A stretch of 64,000 bases of DNA from Hoeflea_A sp963921345. GTDB lineage: Bacteria; Pseudomonadota; Alphaproteobacteria; Rhizobiales; Rhizobiaceae. Position 1 is the stretch's first letter, and every line of letters begins with the position of its first letter. The DNA lies in the NCBI GenBank assembly GCA_963921345.3, contig CAWUFE020000001.1, positions 310,001 through 374,000 of the forward strand, read 5' to 3'. The translations under genes and the position numbers were made by a program. Shown here in pieces: positions 16,150 to 24,772 of the stretch. The notes under the pieces are model-generated. The model was not told the DNA's origin, made no database searches, and worked only from the letters and a program-made list of their open reading frames with translations.

Positions 16150-18009
16150 ATGAGATATCTGTCCATTGCAGCCATCTGCATTGTGCTGGCTTTGTTCGGA
16201 TTTGGAGCGCAAGCGCAGCAGATCTTCTACGATGCGGACGGGAAGGTGACCCATGTCTTCGCCACGGCGGCTGAAAAAGCCTATGGCGAAGGCAACCATC
16301 AAGCTGCGTTTGCCGGCTTCGACCGTGCGGTCAAATTGCTGCAGGACGCGGGGTACGTTGCCGGAGATCATCACAACCTGACGGAGCTGCTTGTCTTGCG
16401 AGCCGGTGCCCGGTTCGGCCTGGGAAGACGGGACGAGGCGGCGGCCGAGTTGCTCCGCCTCCTGAAGGGAGGTGAGATCAATATCCTCTTTCTCGGCAGG
16501 CTTCCCTCGAGTGCGATCGTCACGACCATGTCCCATCGCCTGGAGCAATGGCCCGATGATACGGACGCACTGGCGTTGCGCGCAGCGGCTTACGAAAACG
16601 AACGCAACACCTATGATCTGGCGCTGGCCGACCGGACCCGGGTGATCGATCTGGCGCGCACGGATGCCGACCTGGCCAAAGCCTATGATGAGCGTTCATG
16701 GCCGCTCAGGTTGAGCGATCGGCATCGGGATGCGCTTGCCGATCTGAACCGGGCGATCGAACTGGATCCTCAGGAGAACTACTTTTCCCACCGCGCTTTT
16801 GTGCACAAGCGGCTGGGCGATGCGGACGGGGCAATTGCCGATATCGGCAAGGCGATGCAACTGTCCGGCGCCTCGGGCCGGTTCTATCTGGATCTCGCCT
16901 ATCGGCGCGCGGAACTGTACGAGCAAACGGGCCGGTTGAACGACGCATCCCTCGATGTGAACAACATTCTCCTGCTCAAACCCGACCACAGCGAGGCTCA
17001 GGGGCTGCGCATCGTCGTTCTTCACAGGCAGGGGGATGACGATCAGGCGCTCAAACTGCTCGAAACCCTCAAACGGGATGATCCGAAACGGTTCAGTGCA
17101 ATCCAGCCGAAGATCGGCGCTCTGGTCGACCTGTTGCAGGCGCTCGAGCAAGCCAAATACATGATACCGGATGTGGCCGGCAAAGCCTGGAACATGGGCA
17201 AGATCGTTTCGACCGTTCCGCTGGCACACCTGTTCGGCAGGAAGGACCCCAAAATCCGGCCGGCCTGGAATGCGCTTTCCGATTACGTGAAACAGCGGGC
17301 GCGGGTCGACGCCGACCTGCCATCCGACGGGTTGGCGCCGTTGCCGCAATTTTCCGGCGACGTCAGCCGCAAACTCATCGCAACGCTGGAGTTCATCGAC
17401 CAGCAGCAATCGATCCTCGGCGATGCGCTGGCCGGCGACATGGGCGACTACGCGAGGAACGTGCTGGCACTGTCCAGCGCAAGCCACCAGCTGCAGGCGC
17501 TCACCCTGGCCGGCGTCAAGGGCGCCGGTGATCGGTTTTCGGAACCCGTACGGGACGCGGCTCAGGCGGTTGCGCTGCCCGAGGACATCTGGCGTCCGTT
17601 TCTGATGGCCGCCGAGTCGCAAGACAAAGCCCGGACGAAGGAAACGTGGTCGGCGTTCAGGCAGAAATTCGCGCGTTTGCTCGAGCACAACACCAGCAAA
17701 ACGAAGGCGCCGGCAATACAGGCGGCCAGGCAGATCAGAACCCGGCACATTCTCATCGACAGCGAGGAGAAGGCGTTGTCGCTGCTGGCGCAGCTCAACG
17801 GCGGCGCCGATTTCGCCGAATTGGCGAAACAGCACTCGATCGACAAAGGCAGCGGACGCATGGGCGGCGATCTGGGGTTTTTCGGGCGCGGCGTGATGGT
17901 CAAGCCGTTCGAGGATGCGGCCTTCGCGCTCAAGCCGGGCGAAATCTCCAGGCCGTTCAAAACCCAGTTCGGCTGGCACATCGTCAAGCTGGAAGAAGAA
18001 AAATTTTGA
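16150..18009 (+). CDS. Exported TPR-repeat protein with C-terminal parvulin (PpiC) domain
   Basis: A 619-residue protein. Residues 1-22 are a Sec signal (RYLSIAAICIVLALFGFGAQ). Residues about 30-330 carry TPR-like helical repeats, for example ADLNRAIELDP near residue 200 and ADIGKAMQLSG near residue 230. Residues 526-617 form a parvulin-type peptidyl-prolyl isomerase: TRHILI at the start, GGADFAELAKQHSIDKGSG, GGDLGFFGRG, and the end TQFGWHIVKLE. It probably acts in the periplasm as a folding chaperone. TPR before the parvulin is an uncommon order; SurA- and PrsA-type chaperones have other N-terminal domains. Start chosen because the signal peptide begins here; the frame is open 72 codons upstream without homology. 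Confidence 0.8.
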   Translation: MRYLSIAAICIVLALFGFGAQAQQIFYDADGKVTHVFATAAEKAYGEGNHQAAFAGFDRAVKLLQDAGYVAGDHHNLTELLVLRAGARFGLGRRDEAAAELLRLLKGGEINILFLGRLPSSAIVTTMSHRLEQWPDDTDALALRAAAYENERNTYDLALADRTRVIDLARTDADLAKAYDERSWPLRLSDRHRDALADLNRAIELDPQENYFSHRAFVHKRLGDADGAIADIGKAMQLSGASGRFYLDLAYRRAELYEQTGRLNDASLDVNNILLLKPDHSEAQGLRIVVLHRQGDDDQALKLLETLKRDDPKRFSAIQPKIGALVDLLQALEQAKYMIPDVAGKAWNMGKIVSTVPLAHLFGRKDPKIRPAWNALSDYVKQRARVDADLPSDGLAPLPQFSGDVSRKLIATLEFIDQQQSILGDALAGDMGDYARNVLALSSASHQLQALTLAGVKGAGDRFSEPVRDAAQAVALPEDIWRPFLMAAESQDKARTKETWSAFRQKFARLLEHNTSKTKAPAIQAARQIRTRHILIDSEEKALSLLAQLNGGADFAELAKQHSIDKGSGRMGGDLGFFGRGVMVKPFEDAAFALKPGEISRPFKTQFGWHIVKLEEEKF

Positions 18010-18021
18010 ATTCAGACTAGG

Positions 18022-18120
18022 ATCTGAAGTTCGTTCAGCATCAGCTGCACAATGTGGCGAACTTCAGATTCAGCACATGAGCGCCACCGGCGGCCCGGGC
18101 GGACCCGCGAGCCGCCGGTG
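18022..18120. terminator. Two inverted repeats between convergent genes
   Basis: A perfect 12-bp inverted repeat (ATCTGAAGTTCG at 18022-18033, its complement at 18058-18069) is followed by a perfect 10-bp GC-rich one (CACCGGCGGC at 18085-18094, complement at 18111-18120). They fill the gap between the TPR-parvulin gene and the convergent chemoreceptor. Neither has a clear T-run, so a bidirectional terminator is likely but not certain. Confidence 0.5.
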
Positions 18121-18166
18121 ACTTCGACCCGTCACCATCCCTGGCGGGCCGATTGGTCTGTTGCCG

Positions 18167-20062
18167 TCAGCCGGTTTCCGCCATATACGGCTCGCCGTCC
18201 TGGTTGGCGGCCTGCGGCGCGGCGTCGAATTCGCGCAGCATGGCGTCGATATTCTCCACCTCGCGGGTCAGGGCGTGGCTCGCGGCCGATGCCTCCTCGG
18301 CGACGGCGGCGTTCTGCTGGGTGCCCTGGTCGATGCTGTTCACCGACTGGTCGACCTCCTGCAGCCCCACCGATTGTTCGTTGGCGGCGCTGCTGATCGC
18401 CAGCACGTGATCGCTGATCTCGCCGACATCGGAAAGGATCGTTTCGAGCGCCTCGCCGGTCTCGTTGACCAGCGCCACGCCAGCCTTGACCTCATCGCCG
18501 GATGAGGTGATCAGGTCCTTGATTTCCCGGGCCGCGGTGGCGGAGCGCTGAGCCAGTTCGCGAACCTCGGTGGCGACGACGGCGAACCCCTTGCCGGCGT
18601 CACCGGCGCGGGCCGCTTCGACGCCGGCATTGAGCGCCAGCAGGTTGGTCTGGAAGGAAATCTCGTCGATCACGCCGATGATATTGGTGATCTGGTCGGC
18701 CGACGTTTCGATGCGGGTCATGGCATCGATCGCCTTGCGCACGATCTCGCCGGAATTCTCGGCATTGCCCTTGGCGGTTTCCACCCGGTCGGCGGCTTCC
18801 CTGGCCCGCTCGGCGGCCGTCTTCATCGCCGCGGTGATTTCCTCGATCGCCGCCGCGGTCTCCTCGACGGTGGCCGCCTGCTGTTCAGTGCGCGACGCCA
18901 GATTGTCGGCTGCCGAATTGATCTCGCCGGAGCTCGCCAGGATCTGGTTGGACGCGCCGCCGATGCGGCCCATGACCTGTGACAGCTGGTCGAAGGCGTC
19001 GTTGAAATCGTCCTTCAGCTTCTGATACTCCGGCGGGAAGTCCTCGGTGATGCGGTAGCCGAGATCCTTGGCGGAGATGGCCGCCATGGCCCGGCTGAAG
19101 CACTCGGCAACGAAGGCGCGTTCGGCCGCAACGGCCTCGTCCTGCTGTTTCTGCGCCTCGCGTTCTTCCGCCTCGCGCTCCTGCTGACGCGATTGCTCGG
19201 CTTCGAGCTCGACATTCCTCTGGGTGTTTTCCTTGAACACTTCGAGGGCTCCGGCCATCTGGCCGATTTCGTCGCCGCGGCCGAGATGCGGCACCTCGGT
19301 CGCGAGCTTGCCGCCGGCGATGGCGCGCATGGCCGCGGTGATCTGCTTGAGCGGATTGGCGATCGCCCGGGCGCCGAGCATGACGACGGTCAGGATCACC
19401 ATCCCGGCGACGAAGATGCCCATCAGGATGTTGTTCTTCATGTCGGCCGCGGCCGCCAGCGAGGCGCCGACATTGGAATCGATCTCGAGCACACCGCGCA
19501 CATCGCCCAGCTCCCAGTCGTTCTTCGGCGTCAGCGGATGGCTGTTGTGGCAGTCGACGCAGCCCTGGGCGGCCATCTTGTCGGCGATGGCGACCCGCAT
19601 GACAGTCTCGCCATTGACGGTTTCCTGGCGGCTGAACACCGCGTCCGGGTTGGCACTCAGATAGGTCCAGGCGCTCTGCTGGAAGTCGTCCATCACCCGG
19701 TCGCTGCGGCCCGGAAACGGGAAGGCGCTGTAGAGCGCCATGGTGGTGTTTTCGGCCGCCAGCAATTTGCTGAGATCGTGGATCAGGGTGGCCGGCAGCG
19801 GAATGGCGTCCGGCGTGCCGGCGTGGTCGATGGCCGGCTTCAGGCCGCCGGTGGCCTTGGCCTTGGCGATGACATTGGTAGTGTAATAGCCGCGGATGGT
19901 CTTGAACTGGTTGGCCGTCTGCAGCGCCGACTGGGTCGCCGCATCGAGCGCGTTGTTGACCACGATCTTCGGAATGACGAACCAGGCAACCGCAAGGCAC
20001 AGCAAAATGATGATCGGTACCGGCAGCGCCAGCTTGAATATGATGGAGTTCTTGAAAGGCAT
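18167..20062 (-). CDS. Methyl-accepting chemotaxis protein with haem-binding (DUF3365/Tll0287-like) sensor
   Basis: A 631-residue chemoreceptor. One membrane helix lies at residues 11-33 and a second at 211-231, flanking a periplasmic sensor domain. That domain contains CVDCH at residues 168-172, a c-type haem attachment motif, followed by NSHPLTPKNDW and GDVRGVLEI, as in Tll0287-like/DUF3365 domains. A HAMP linker follows (232-285), then a coiled coil and the methyl-accepting signalling domain, with IGVIDEISFQTNLLALNAGV near residue 465. It probably senses redox state, oxygen or NO and signals through CheA/CheW encoded elsewhere. It stands alone. Confidence 0.9.
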   Translation of the reverse strand: MPFKNSIIFKLALPVPIIILLCLAVAWFVIPKIVVNNALDAATQSALQTANQFKTIRGYYTTNVIAKAKATGGLKPAIDHAGTPDAIPLPATLIHDLSKLLAAENTTMALYSAFPFPGRSDRVMDDFQQSAWTYLSANPDAVFSRQETVNGETVMRVAIADKMAAQGCVDCHNSHPLTPKNDWELGDVRGVLEIDSNVGASLAAAADMKNNILMGIFVAGMVILTVVMLGARAIANPLKQITAAMRAIAGGKLATEVPHLGRGDEIGQMAGALEVFKENTQRNVELEAEQSRQQEREAEEREAQKQQDEAVAAERAFVAECFSRAMAAISAKDLGYRITEDFPPEYQKLKDDFNDAFDQLSQVMGRIGGASNQILASSGEINSAADNLASRTEQQAATVEETAAAIEEITAAMKTAAERAREAADRVETAKGNAENSGEIVRKAIDAMTRIETSADQITNIIGVIDEISFQTNLLALNAGVEAARAGDAGKGFAVVATEVRELAQRSATAAREIKDLITSSGDEVKAGVALVNETGEALETILSDVGEISDHVLAISSAANEQSVGLQEVDQSVNSIDQGTQQNAAVAEEASAASHALTREVENIDAMLREFDAAPQAANQDGEPYMAETG

Positions 20063-20272
20063 GTGTCACCGCCTGGTCTCCGGTCTTTGGGACCGGACAG
20101 GAATGCAAGCGAAGACGGGCAACGGCGGCACGCGCCGTCAGCGAGTCACGGTCGAATTCCAATGCAATTCATGACGGGACGGCACCGGCGGCGGCGCGAT
20201 GCTTCATGCAAGTGGACCTGGCGGGTCAATCCCCCATCCCGCTCAGTTTAGGCCAACAAGGTAGCCAATTGA

Positions 20273-20971
20273 TTAACGCCCGTCGCGCACGGTCAGGATC
20301 TCGTCGAGGGGTTTCTTGATCTTGGCCACGGCCGGCACCGTCGCATCCGCGGCGGCGTGGCCGACCGCCAGGATCATCACCGGCTTTTCCGATTCCGGAC
20401 GGCCGAGCAGCCCGTTGAGGAAGCGCATCGGGTTGGGCGTATGGGTCAGCGACGTCAGGCCGGCATGATGCAGGGCGGCGATCAGGAAGCCGGTGGCGAT
20501 GCCGACGCTCTCGGGCACGTAGTAGTTCTTGTAACGGGTGCCGTCGTCGAGCATGCCGTAGCGCTGGGCGAAGATGACGATCAGCCACGGCGCGATATCC
20601 AGATGCGGCTTGGAACCGTCGGTGCCGATCGGCTCCAGCGCCTTCAGCCACTCCTCGCCGGCGCCGCCCGCATAGAACCGGTCTTCCTCCTTCTCCGCTT
20701 CCTCGCGGATGCGGTGTTTGAGGTCCGGTTCGGAGACGGCGACGAAATGCCAGGGCTGGTGGTTGGCGCCGCTGGGCGCCGTGCCGGCAGTGGCCACGCA
20801 ACGCTCGATCACCGCGCGCGGCACCGGACGATCGGAGAACTGCCGCACCGTGTGACGGCGGCGCATGGTATCGTGGAAGGCCTCGGCGGCCGCCAGCATC
20901 GCCTCGTCCGACAGGTCTTGCCGGTCGGGCAGAGGGATCGGGTCATAGGTCAAATGATTGCGTGCGAACAT
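20273..20971 (-). CDS. Nitroreductase-family FMN oxidoreductase
   Basis: A 232-residue flavoprotein starting at ATG 20971 after a GGGAGGCAGC ribosome site; an in-frame ATG 75 bp upstream has none. FMN-binding elements are visible: MRRRHTVRQFSDRPVP near residue 35, then TAGTAPSGANHQPWHFV near residue 66, and a C-terminal PVMILAVGHAAAD. The insert AEKEEDRFYAGGAGEEWLKA near residue 95 resembles the iodotyrosine-deiodinase/BluB-like branch, which has a lid over the active site. It reduces small aromatic or quinone-like substrates with NAD(P)H; the true substrate is unknown. Single gene, next to the first copy of the structured repeat. Confidence 0.85.
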   Translation of the reverse strand: MFARNHLTYDPIPLPDRQDLSDEAMLAAAEAFHDTMRRRHTVRQFSDRPVPRAVIERCVATAGTAPSGANHQPWHFVAVSEPDLKHRIREEAEKEEDRFYAGGAGEEWLKALEPIGTDGSKPHLDIAPWLIVIFAQRYGMLDDGTRYKNYYVPESVGIATGFLIAALHHAGLTSLTHTPNPMRFLNGLLGRPESEKPVMILAVGHAAADATVPAVAKIKKPLDEILTVRDGR

Positions 20972-21079
20972 GCTGCCTCCCGCTGATGTGCTCCTGCCGG
21001 ATCCACCGGCCGGGCAGTTATGGCCGTCCGTTGGCGGCGTGGTCAAGCGGCGGGCGTTTCGCGGCCCTCGCGCCGCATG

Positions 21080-21352
21080 TTAGACCCCTTTCATGGTCAG
21101 ATTAAATCATTTGATGGCGGAAAATCGGTTCAGTCGGCTAGGCGCGTCGCGCAGCGCGATGCGGGGCATCGGGCAAGCGTCGCAACAACGCCGATGGGCC
21201 GATTTGTCGCCACCCTTCGGGCCGGGCGATTTTGGCCCCTGGCGTCGTTGGCTTGCACTTGTGGTGGGATGGCACCACGGCCTGCAACCCGCCTAGCCGG
21301 AGACCAAAATCACCGCGGTCAAATGCTTCAATCTGACCATGAAAGGGTCTAA
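21080..21352 (+). repeat. Structured intergenic repeat, copy 1
   Basis: One of three related elements in this window. Terminal arms: TTAGACCCC...CAGATT at 21080-21103 and its complement at 21330-21352, with a one-base bulge. Inside lies TCATTTGA (21107-21114) facing TCAAATG (21319-21325). The core of about 200 bp contains several hairpins (for example CCCTTCGGG and GTGGTG/CACCAC). Further pairings are CGGCTAGGCG with CGCCTAGCCG and GATTTTGG with CCAAAATC. It lies between the nitroreductase and SulP genes. Short open frames inside it are not credible genes. An 8-bp GCCGCATG occurs on both sides (21072-21079 and 21358-21365). Confidence 0.85.
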
Positions 21353-21391
21353 AGCTTGCCGCATGCGCGCGGACATTCGTCGGGGACAGCC

Positions 21392-23074
21392 ATGGATAGG
21401 ATGACGTCGTTGCCGGTTCTCGGCGGCATCCTGCCGTTGCGGCACGACCGCATCGCCGGCGATATCGTCGCCGGCATCACGCTGGCGGCACTCGCCATTC
21501 CCGAGGTCATGGGCTACACCAAGATTTCCGGCACTCCGGTCATTACCGGCCTCTACACCATGCTGGTGCCGGCCATTCTCTACGCGCTGTTCTGCTCGTC
21601 GCGGCACCTGGTGGTCGGCGCCGATTCGGCGACAGCGGCGATCCTGGCAAGCGGCCTTGTCGGCATGGCTGCGGCCGGATCGGCGAACTACCTGGCGCTG
21701 GCCGGGCTGCTCGCCCTCATGGTCGGGCTCATGCTGATGCTCGCCGGCGCGATCGGTCTCGGGTTCATGGCGGATTTCCTGTCGCGCACCGTGTTGGTCG
21801 GTTTCCTGACCGGCGTCGGCGTGCAGGTGGCATTGCGGGCGCTGGTCGAGCTGATCGGTCTACCCGGCCATCACCACGGTACGTTCATGATGTTGTGGGA
21901 GAATCGCGGCCAGGCACTCGAACTCGACCCGTGGCCGTTGACCGTGGCCGGCCTGGTGATCGTCGTGATCGGCGGCAGCCGCTGGCTGTCCGCCCAGCTG
22001 AAACGCAACATCCCGGGCGCCATGATTGCGGTGATCGGCGCCATCGTCGCCAGTTGGGCGCTCGACCTCTCGTCTCATATGCCGGTGGTCGGCGCGGTGC
22101 CCGTCGGCCTGCCGCAGCTGGCGCTTCCGCAGGTCGACTGGAGCTTCGAGCTGGTCTGGCAGCTGCTGCCGACGGCGTTCGCCATGCTGGTCGTCATTTT
22201 GGCGCAGAGTGCGGCGACGGCTCGGGCCTATGCCGCCCGCTACCACGAAACGCTCGATGAGACCCGCGACCTTGCCGGGCTCGGCCTCGCCAATATCGGC
22301 GCCGGGCTGACCGGAACGTTCGTGGTGAACGGCAGCCCGACCAAGACGGAGATGGTCGATGGCGTCGGTGGCCGTAGCCAGCTGGCGCTGATCGCGGCGG
22401 CGGTCGTGGTGCTGGTGACCCTGCTGTTCCTGACCCGGCCGTTGAGCTACCTGCCGCAGGCGGTCCTGTCGGCGGTCGTGCTCTTGATCGGACTGAAGCT
22501 GATCGACACGGCCGGGCTTGTCGACATCTATCGTCGTCGCCGCTCGGAATTCTGGGTGGCGCTGGCGACCGCAGCCGTCGTCGTCGCTTTCGGCGTCGAG
22601 CAGGGCATCGTCTTCGCCATCCTGTTTTCGCTGGTCGTGCACACCCGGCACGGCTATCGGCCGAACAACCGGCTGCTGTTCCAGGATGCGTCGGGACACT
22701 GGCGCGCCAAGGGGCTGGGCAGCGGCATCGAAGCGCGGCCCGGCCTGATGGTCTACCGGTTCGGGCACAGCATGTATTACGCCAACGCCCAGCGCATGCA
22801 GGACGAGATTTCTGGCCTGATCAAACGCGCCGACCCGACACCGAAATGGGTCTGCATCGATGCATCGGCGGTCGACGACGTCGACTACACGGCGGCCGCC
22901 GCACTGACTGATATCGGCGCGACCCTGAAGGCGCGCGACATCTCGCTGGCCTTCGCACAGGATGTCGACGACATCAACGCGACGAGTCGCAGGCAGTTGC
23001 AGGAGCTTTTTCCGGACGCACCGTTTTTCGATTCGCTCGACGCCGCGGTGGCGGCGTTCGACGAGGCGCCCTAG
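21392..23074 (+). CDS. SulP-family anion transporter with STAS domain
   Basis: A 560-residue inner-membrane protein. Residues about 10-400 carry the SulP transport domain with 10-12 hydrophobic segments and the family motifs GDIVAGITLAALAIPEVMGY near residue 20 and LYTMLVPAILYALF near residue 53. A central NGSPTKTEMVDGVGG precedes the last helices near residue 315. Residues about 440-555 form a cytoplasmic STAS domain (WVCIDASAVDDVDYTAAAAL near residue 487). SulP proteins move sulfate, bicarbonate or organic anions. Start chosen at ATG 21392 after a GGGGA site. No sulfur-assimilation gene adjoins, so the anion is unknown. Confidence 0.9.
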   Translation: MDRMTSLPVLGGILPLRHDRIAGDIVAGITLAALAIPEVMGYTKISGTPVITGLYTMLVPAILYALFCSSRHLVVGADSATAAILASGLVGMAAAGSANYLALAGLLALMVGLMLMLAGAIGLGFMADFLSRTVLVGFLTGVGVQVALRALVELIGLPGHHHGTFMMLWENRGQALELDPWPLTVAGLVIVVIGGSRWLSAQLKRNIPGAMIAVIGAIVASWALDLSSHMPVVGAVPVGLPQLALPQVDWSFELVWQLLPTAFAMLVVILAQSAATARAYAARYHETLDETRDLAGLGLANIGAGLTGTFVVNGSPTKTEMVDGVGGRSQLALIAAAVVVLVTLLFLTRPLSYLPQAVLSAVVLLIGLKLIDTAGLVDIYRRRRSEFWVALATAAVVVAFGVEQGIVFAILFSLVVHTRHGYRPNNRLLFQDASGHWRAKGLGSGIEARPGLMVYRFGHSMYYANAQRMQDEISGLIKRADPTPKWVCIDASAVDDVDYTAAAALTDIGATLKARDISLAFAQDVDDINATSRRQLQELFPDAPFFDSLDAAVAAFDEAP

Positions 23075-23090
23075 AGAAGTTCTTGATGCT

Positions 23091-23582
23091 CTACCGCCCG
23101 ATGCGCTGGCAGGTCGCGACATCAGCCAGAGCGTGTTTGCCAGCCCGGACCTGGGTGTGTTCGATGGTATCCTCATTGACGATCGCGCCGTCGAAGCGCG
23201 ATGTGTCGACCCGGTCGACCATGGTGAATTGGTCAGGGCGCGGCCCGATCACGCCCAAAACCTCCTCCTTGACCGTCACTTTCTTGCGGTCGGCGCTGAT
23301 CTGCGCGTAGTCGGGAAGATCTTCATCATCCGGGCTGAATTCATATTCGGTCCCGGTCAGGTCCCAGCCCCAGATATAGTGGCCGGAAAAGGCCGATCCC
23401 CGTTGTTCGCCGATGATCAGTTCGTAGGTGTTCTGGCCGGCCGGAAAGAAGCCGTCATGATAGACTCCCCCCTGGCTCACGCATTGCCAATTGCCGACCA
23501 GATTTGCCGGCTCGGCGGCCATTGTCGGATAAGCGGCAATCGCGAGGCAAGCGAGACTGAAGGGTAGTCGGTAGATACGCAT
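23091..23582 (-). CDS. Secreted hypothetical protein
   Basis: A 163-residue protein with a Sec signal at residues 1-22 (MRIYRLPFSLACLAIAAY, ending TMAAEP). The mature part begins NLVGNWQCVSQGG and contains GSAFSGHYIWGWDLTGTEYE, a lipocalin-like start (GxW) followed by beta strands, and ends TCQRIG. The two cysteines near the ends could form a disulphide. I do not recognise a named family. ATG 23582 is chosen for the signal peptide; the frame stays open 20 codons upstream without sense. It ends 17 bp from the SulP gene, convergent with it. Confidence 0.6.
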   Translation of the reverse strand: MRIYRLPFSLACLAIAAYPTMAAEPANLVGNWQCVSQGGVYHDGFFPAGQNTYELIIGEQRGSAFSGHYIWGWDLTGTEYEFSPDDEDLPDYAQISADRKKVTVKEEVLGVIGPRPDQFTMVDRVDTSRFDGAIVNEDTIEHTQVRAGKHALADVATCQRIGR

Positions 23583-23714
23583 GGTCGGGCCTTTCACTGG
23601 CGATAATCCGCGGCGAGTGCCGGTGGAAGGTGGCACGACCACAATCCGCTGGCCAGTACGAAGCCCGGAGATGGTGACCAGAGTGTGAGCAATCCGGAAA
23701 GCCGAACACCTTCG

Positions 23715-23930
23715 TCAGCAGCCGATCTTTTCCCTGATCCTGTCCACCACCTCCTCGCTGGGGCAGAGGTTTTCGCAAGGAATGCCGTCATTGTCCCCGT
23801 CGCGCCTGGTATCACCGCCGCACCAGGCGATGACGGCTTCCTCGCACGACGTCATGGTCTTGCAGGTCTTGGCGTGAGCCGTGGACGCCATCAGGGCCAC
23901 CGCGGCCATCAGAATGAAGGTTCTCAGCAC
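23715..23930 (-). CDS. Small secreted excalibur-type calcium-binding protein
   Basis: A 71-residue protein: a signal peptide (residues 1-20, MLRTFILMAAVALMASTAHA) and a mature domain of about 50 residues. The domain has six cysteines and the segment RRDGDNDGIPCENLC, where DGDNDG matches the excalibur (extracellular calcium-binding) motif with Asp residues spaced as in an EF-hand-like loop. Such domains are often fused to nucleases; here it is alone. Likely periplasmic or extracellular. It lies 132 bp upstream of another small secreted protein on the same strand. Confidence 0.7.
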   Translation of the reverse strand: MLRTFILMAAVALMASTAHAKTCKTMTSCEEAVIAWCGGDTRRDGDNDGIPCENLCPSEEVVDRIREKIGC

Positions 23931-23987
23931 GGGCGCAACTCCTCGTGTCGCCCCATCGATCCGACACTACCGGAGGTTAGCCTGCAG

Positions 23988-24473
23988 TCAATATTCGCCG
24001 CTGGGCTGCCGCCGATCCCCGCCGGAAACGGCCGGCATGAGCAGATGGCCTTCGCAGGTCCGGCAATCGGAACTTCCAAAGCCGCGAATGGCGATCTCTA
24101 ACCGTCCGGACGACACCAGCCGCCTGACGAGATCGCATTCGGTTCCGCCGGCAACCTGCAAAGCCGCCATTGTCCCGCAGCCGACCGTCAGTCGGTCGAC
24201 ATGCCAGCGCAAGCCCTTGTCCCGACGGAAGTGGCGCCCGATCCGTGCCGCCAGACCGCCGGGGCCCCGGGCGCTGCCGGCATATACAAACCAGCCTGCT
24301 TCGAACCGCGGCGAACCAAGGCGCGGCAGATCGGCTTGAATCGGTTCATCGAGGCGGATCAGCAGGAGATAGGCTCCCGCTTCACGCGAACTGCGATCGA
24401 CCTTGTCCGGAGTGACCCATGTGCCGGTTACCCCCGCGGTCGCGATTCCGTGGCAAAGTCGAACGATCGTCAT
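23988..24473 (-). CDS. GIY-YIG-like nuclease-family protein (DUF123)
   Basis: A 161-residue protein. The central pattern GAYLLLIRLDEPIQ, then FEAGWFVYAGSARGPGGLAARI and RWHVDRLT, is the DUF123 signature, a shortened member of the GIY-YIG nuclease fold. The conserved Tyr-Ala-Gly-Ser, Arg and His are all present. Cysteines in SSDCRTCEGH near the end may bind metal. Archaeal and bacterial relatives are assumed to act on DNA but their function is not established. The first 30 residues lack similarity, so the start could be later. It is a single gene. Confidence 0.7.
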   Translation of the reverse strand: MTIVRLCHGIATAGVTGTWVTPDKVDRSSREAGAYLLLIRLDEPIQADLPRLGSPRFEAGWFVYAGSARGPGGLAARIGRHFRRDKGLRWHVDRLTVGCGTMAALQVAGGTECDLVRRLVSSGRLEIAIRGFGSSDCRTCEGHLLMPAVSGGDRRQPSGEY

Positions 24474-24772
24474 TCCAGTGCCCGTTTTAATCCCTTGCCG
24501 CTCTTGACTTGATGGGCGGCCAGCCTGTCGACCCCAACCGATTAGCCCACCTCTGTCCGTGCCTCAAACAGCGGTGGCCCAGGCCGACGCCTTCGGCCGG
24601 CTGCGGTCGCGGCTGCACATCACCGACTGATCCCCGCCTCGAAAGCTCACGAATTGTTTCCGGCCGTTCACAAAGCCGCCAATATTGAGTCGTAATGGCC
24701 CGCAACGGGTTGCCGGCGTTGCTTTCGGCGCGGTGACGAAATCATGACCGAATCCATGATTGTGAGCAAACA
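24474..24772 (+). promoter_or_regulatory. Upstream region of the S41 cluster with a motif shared with 28619-28764
   Basis: No gene is visible in these 299 bases. CCGCCAATATTG at 24676-24687 recurs at 28688-28699 in front of the third S41 gene, and the preceding CTGCGG(T)CG...CACATC block is also similar. The two regions were probably duplicated together with the genes. The AATATT palindrome could be an operator or part of a promoter. Confidence 0.4.

Noticed and set aside
21093..21296. Small open frames inside repeat copy 1 (and copies 2 and 3)
   Set aside because: They arise from the structured repeat, shift frame between copies and have no ribosome sites.
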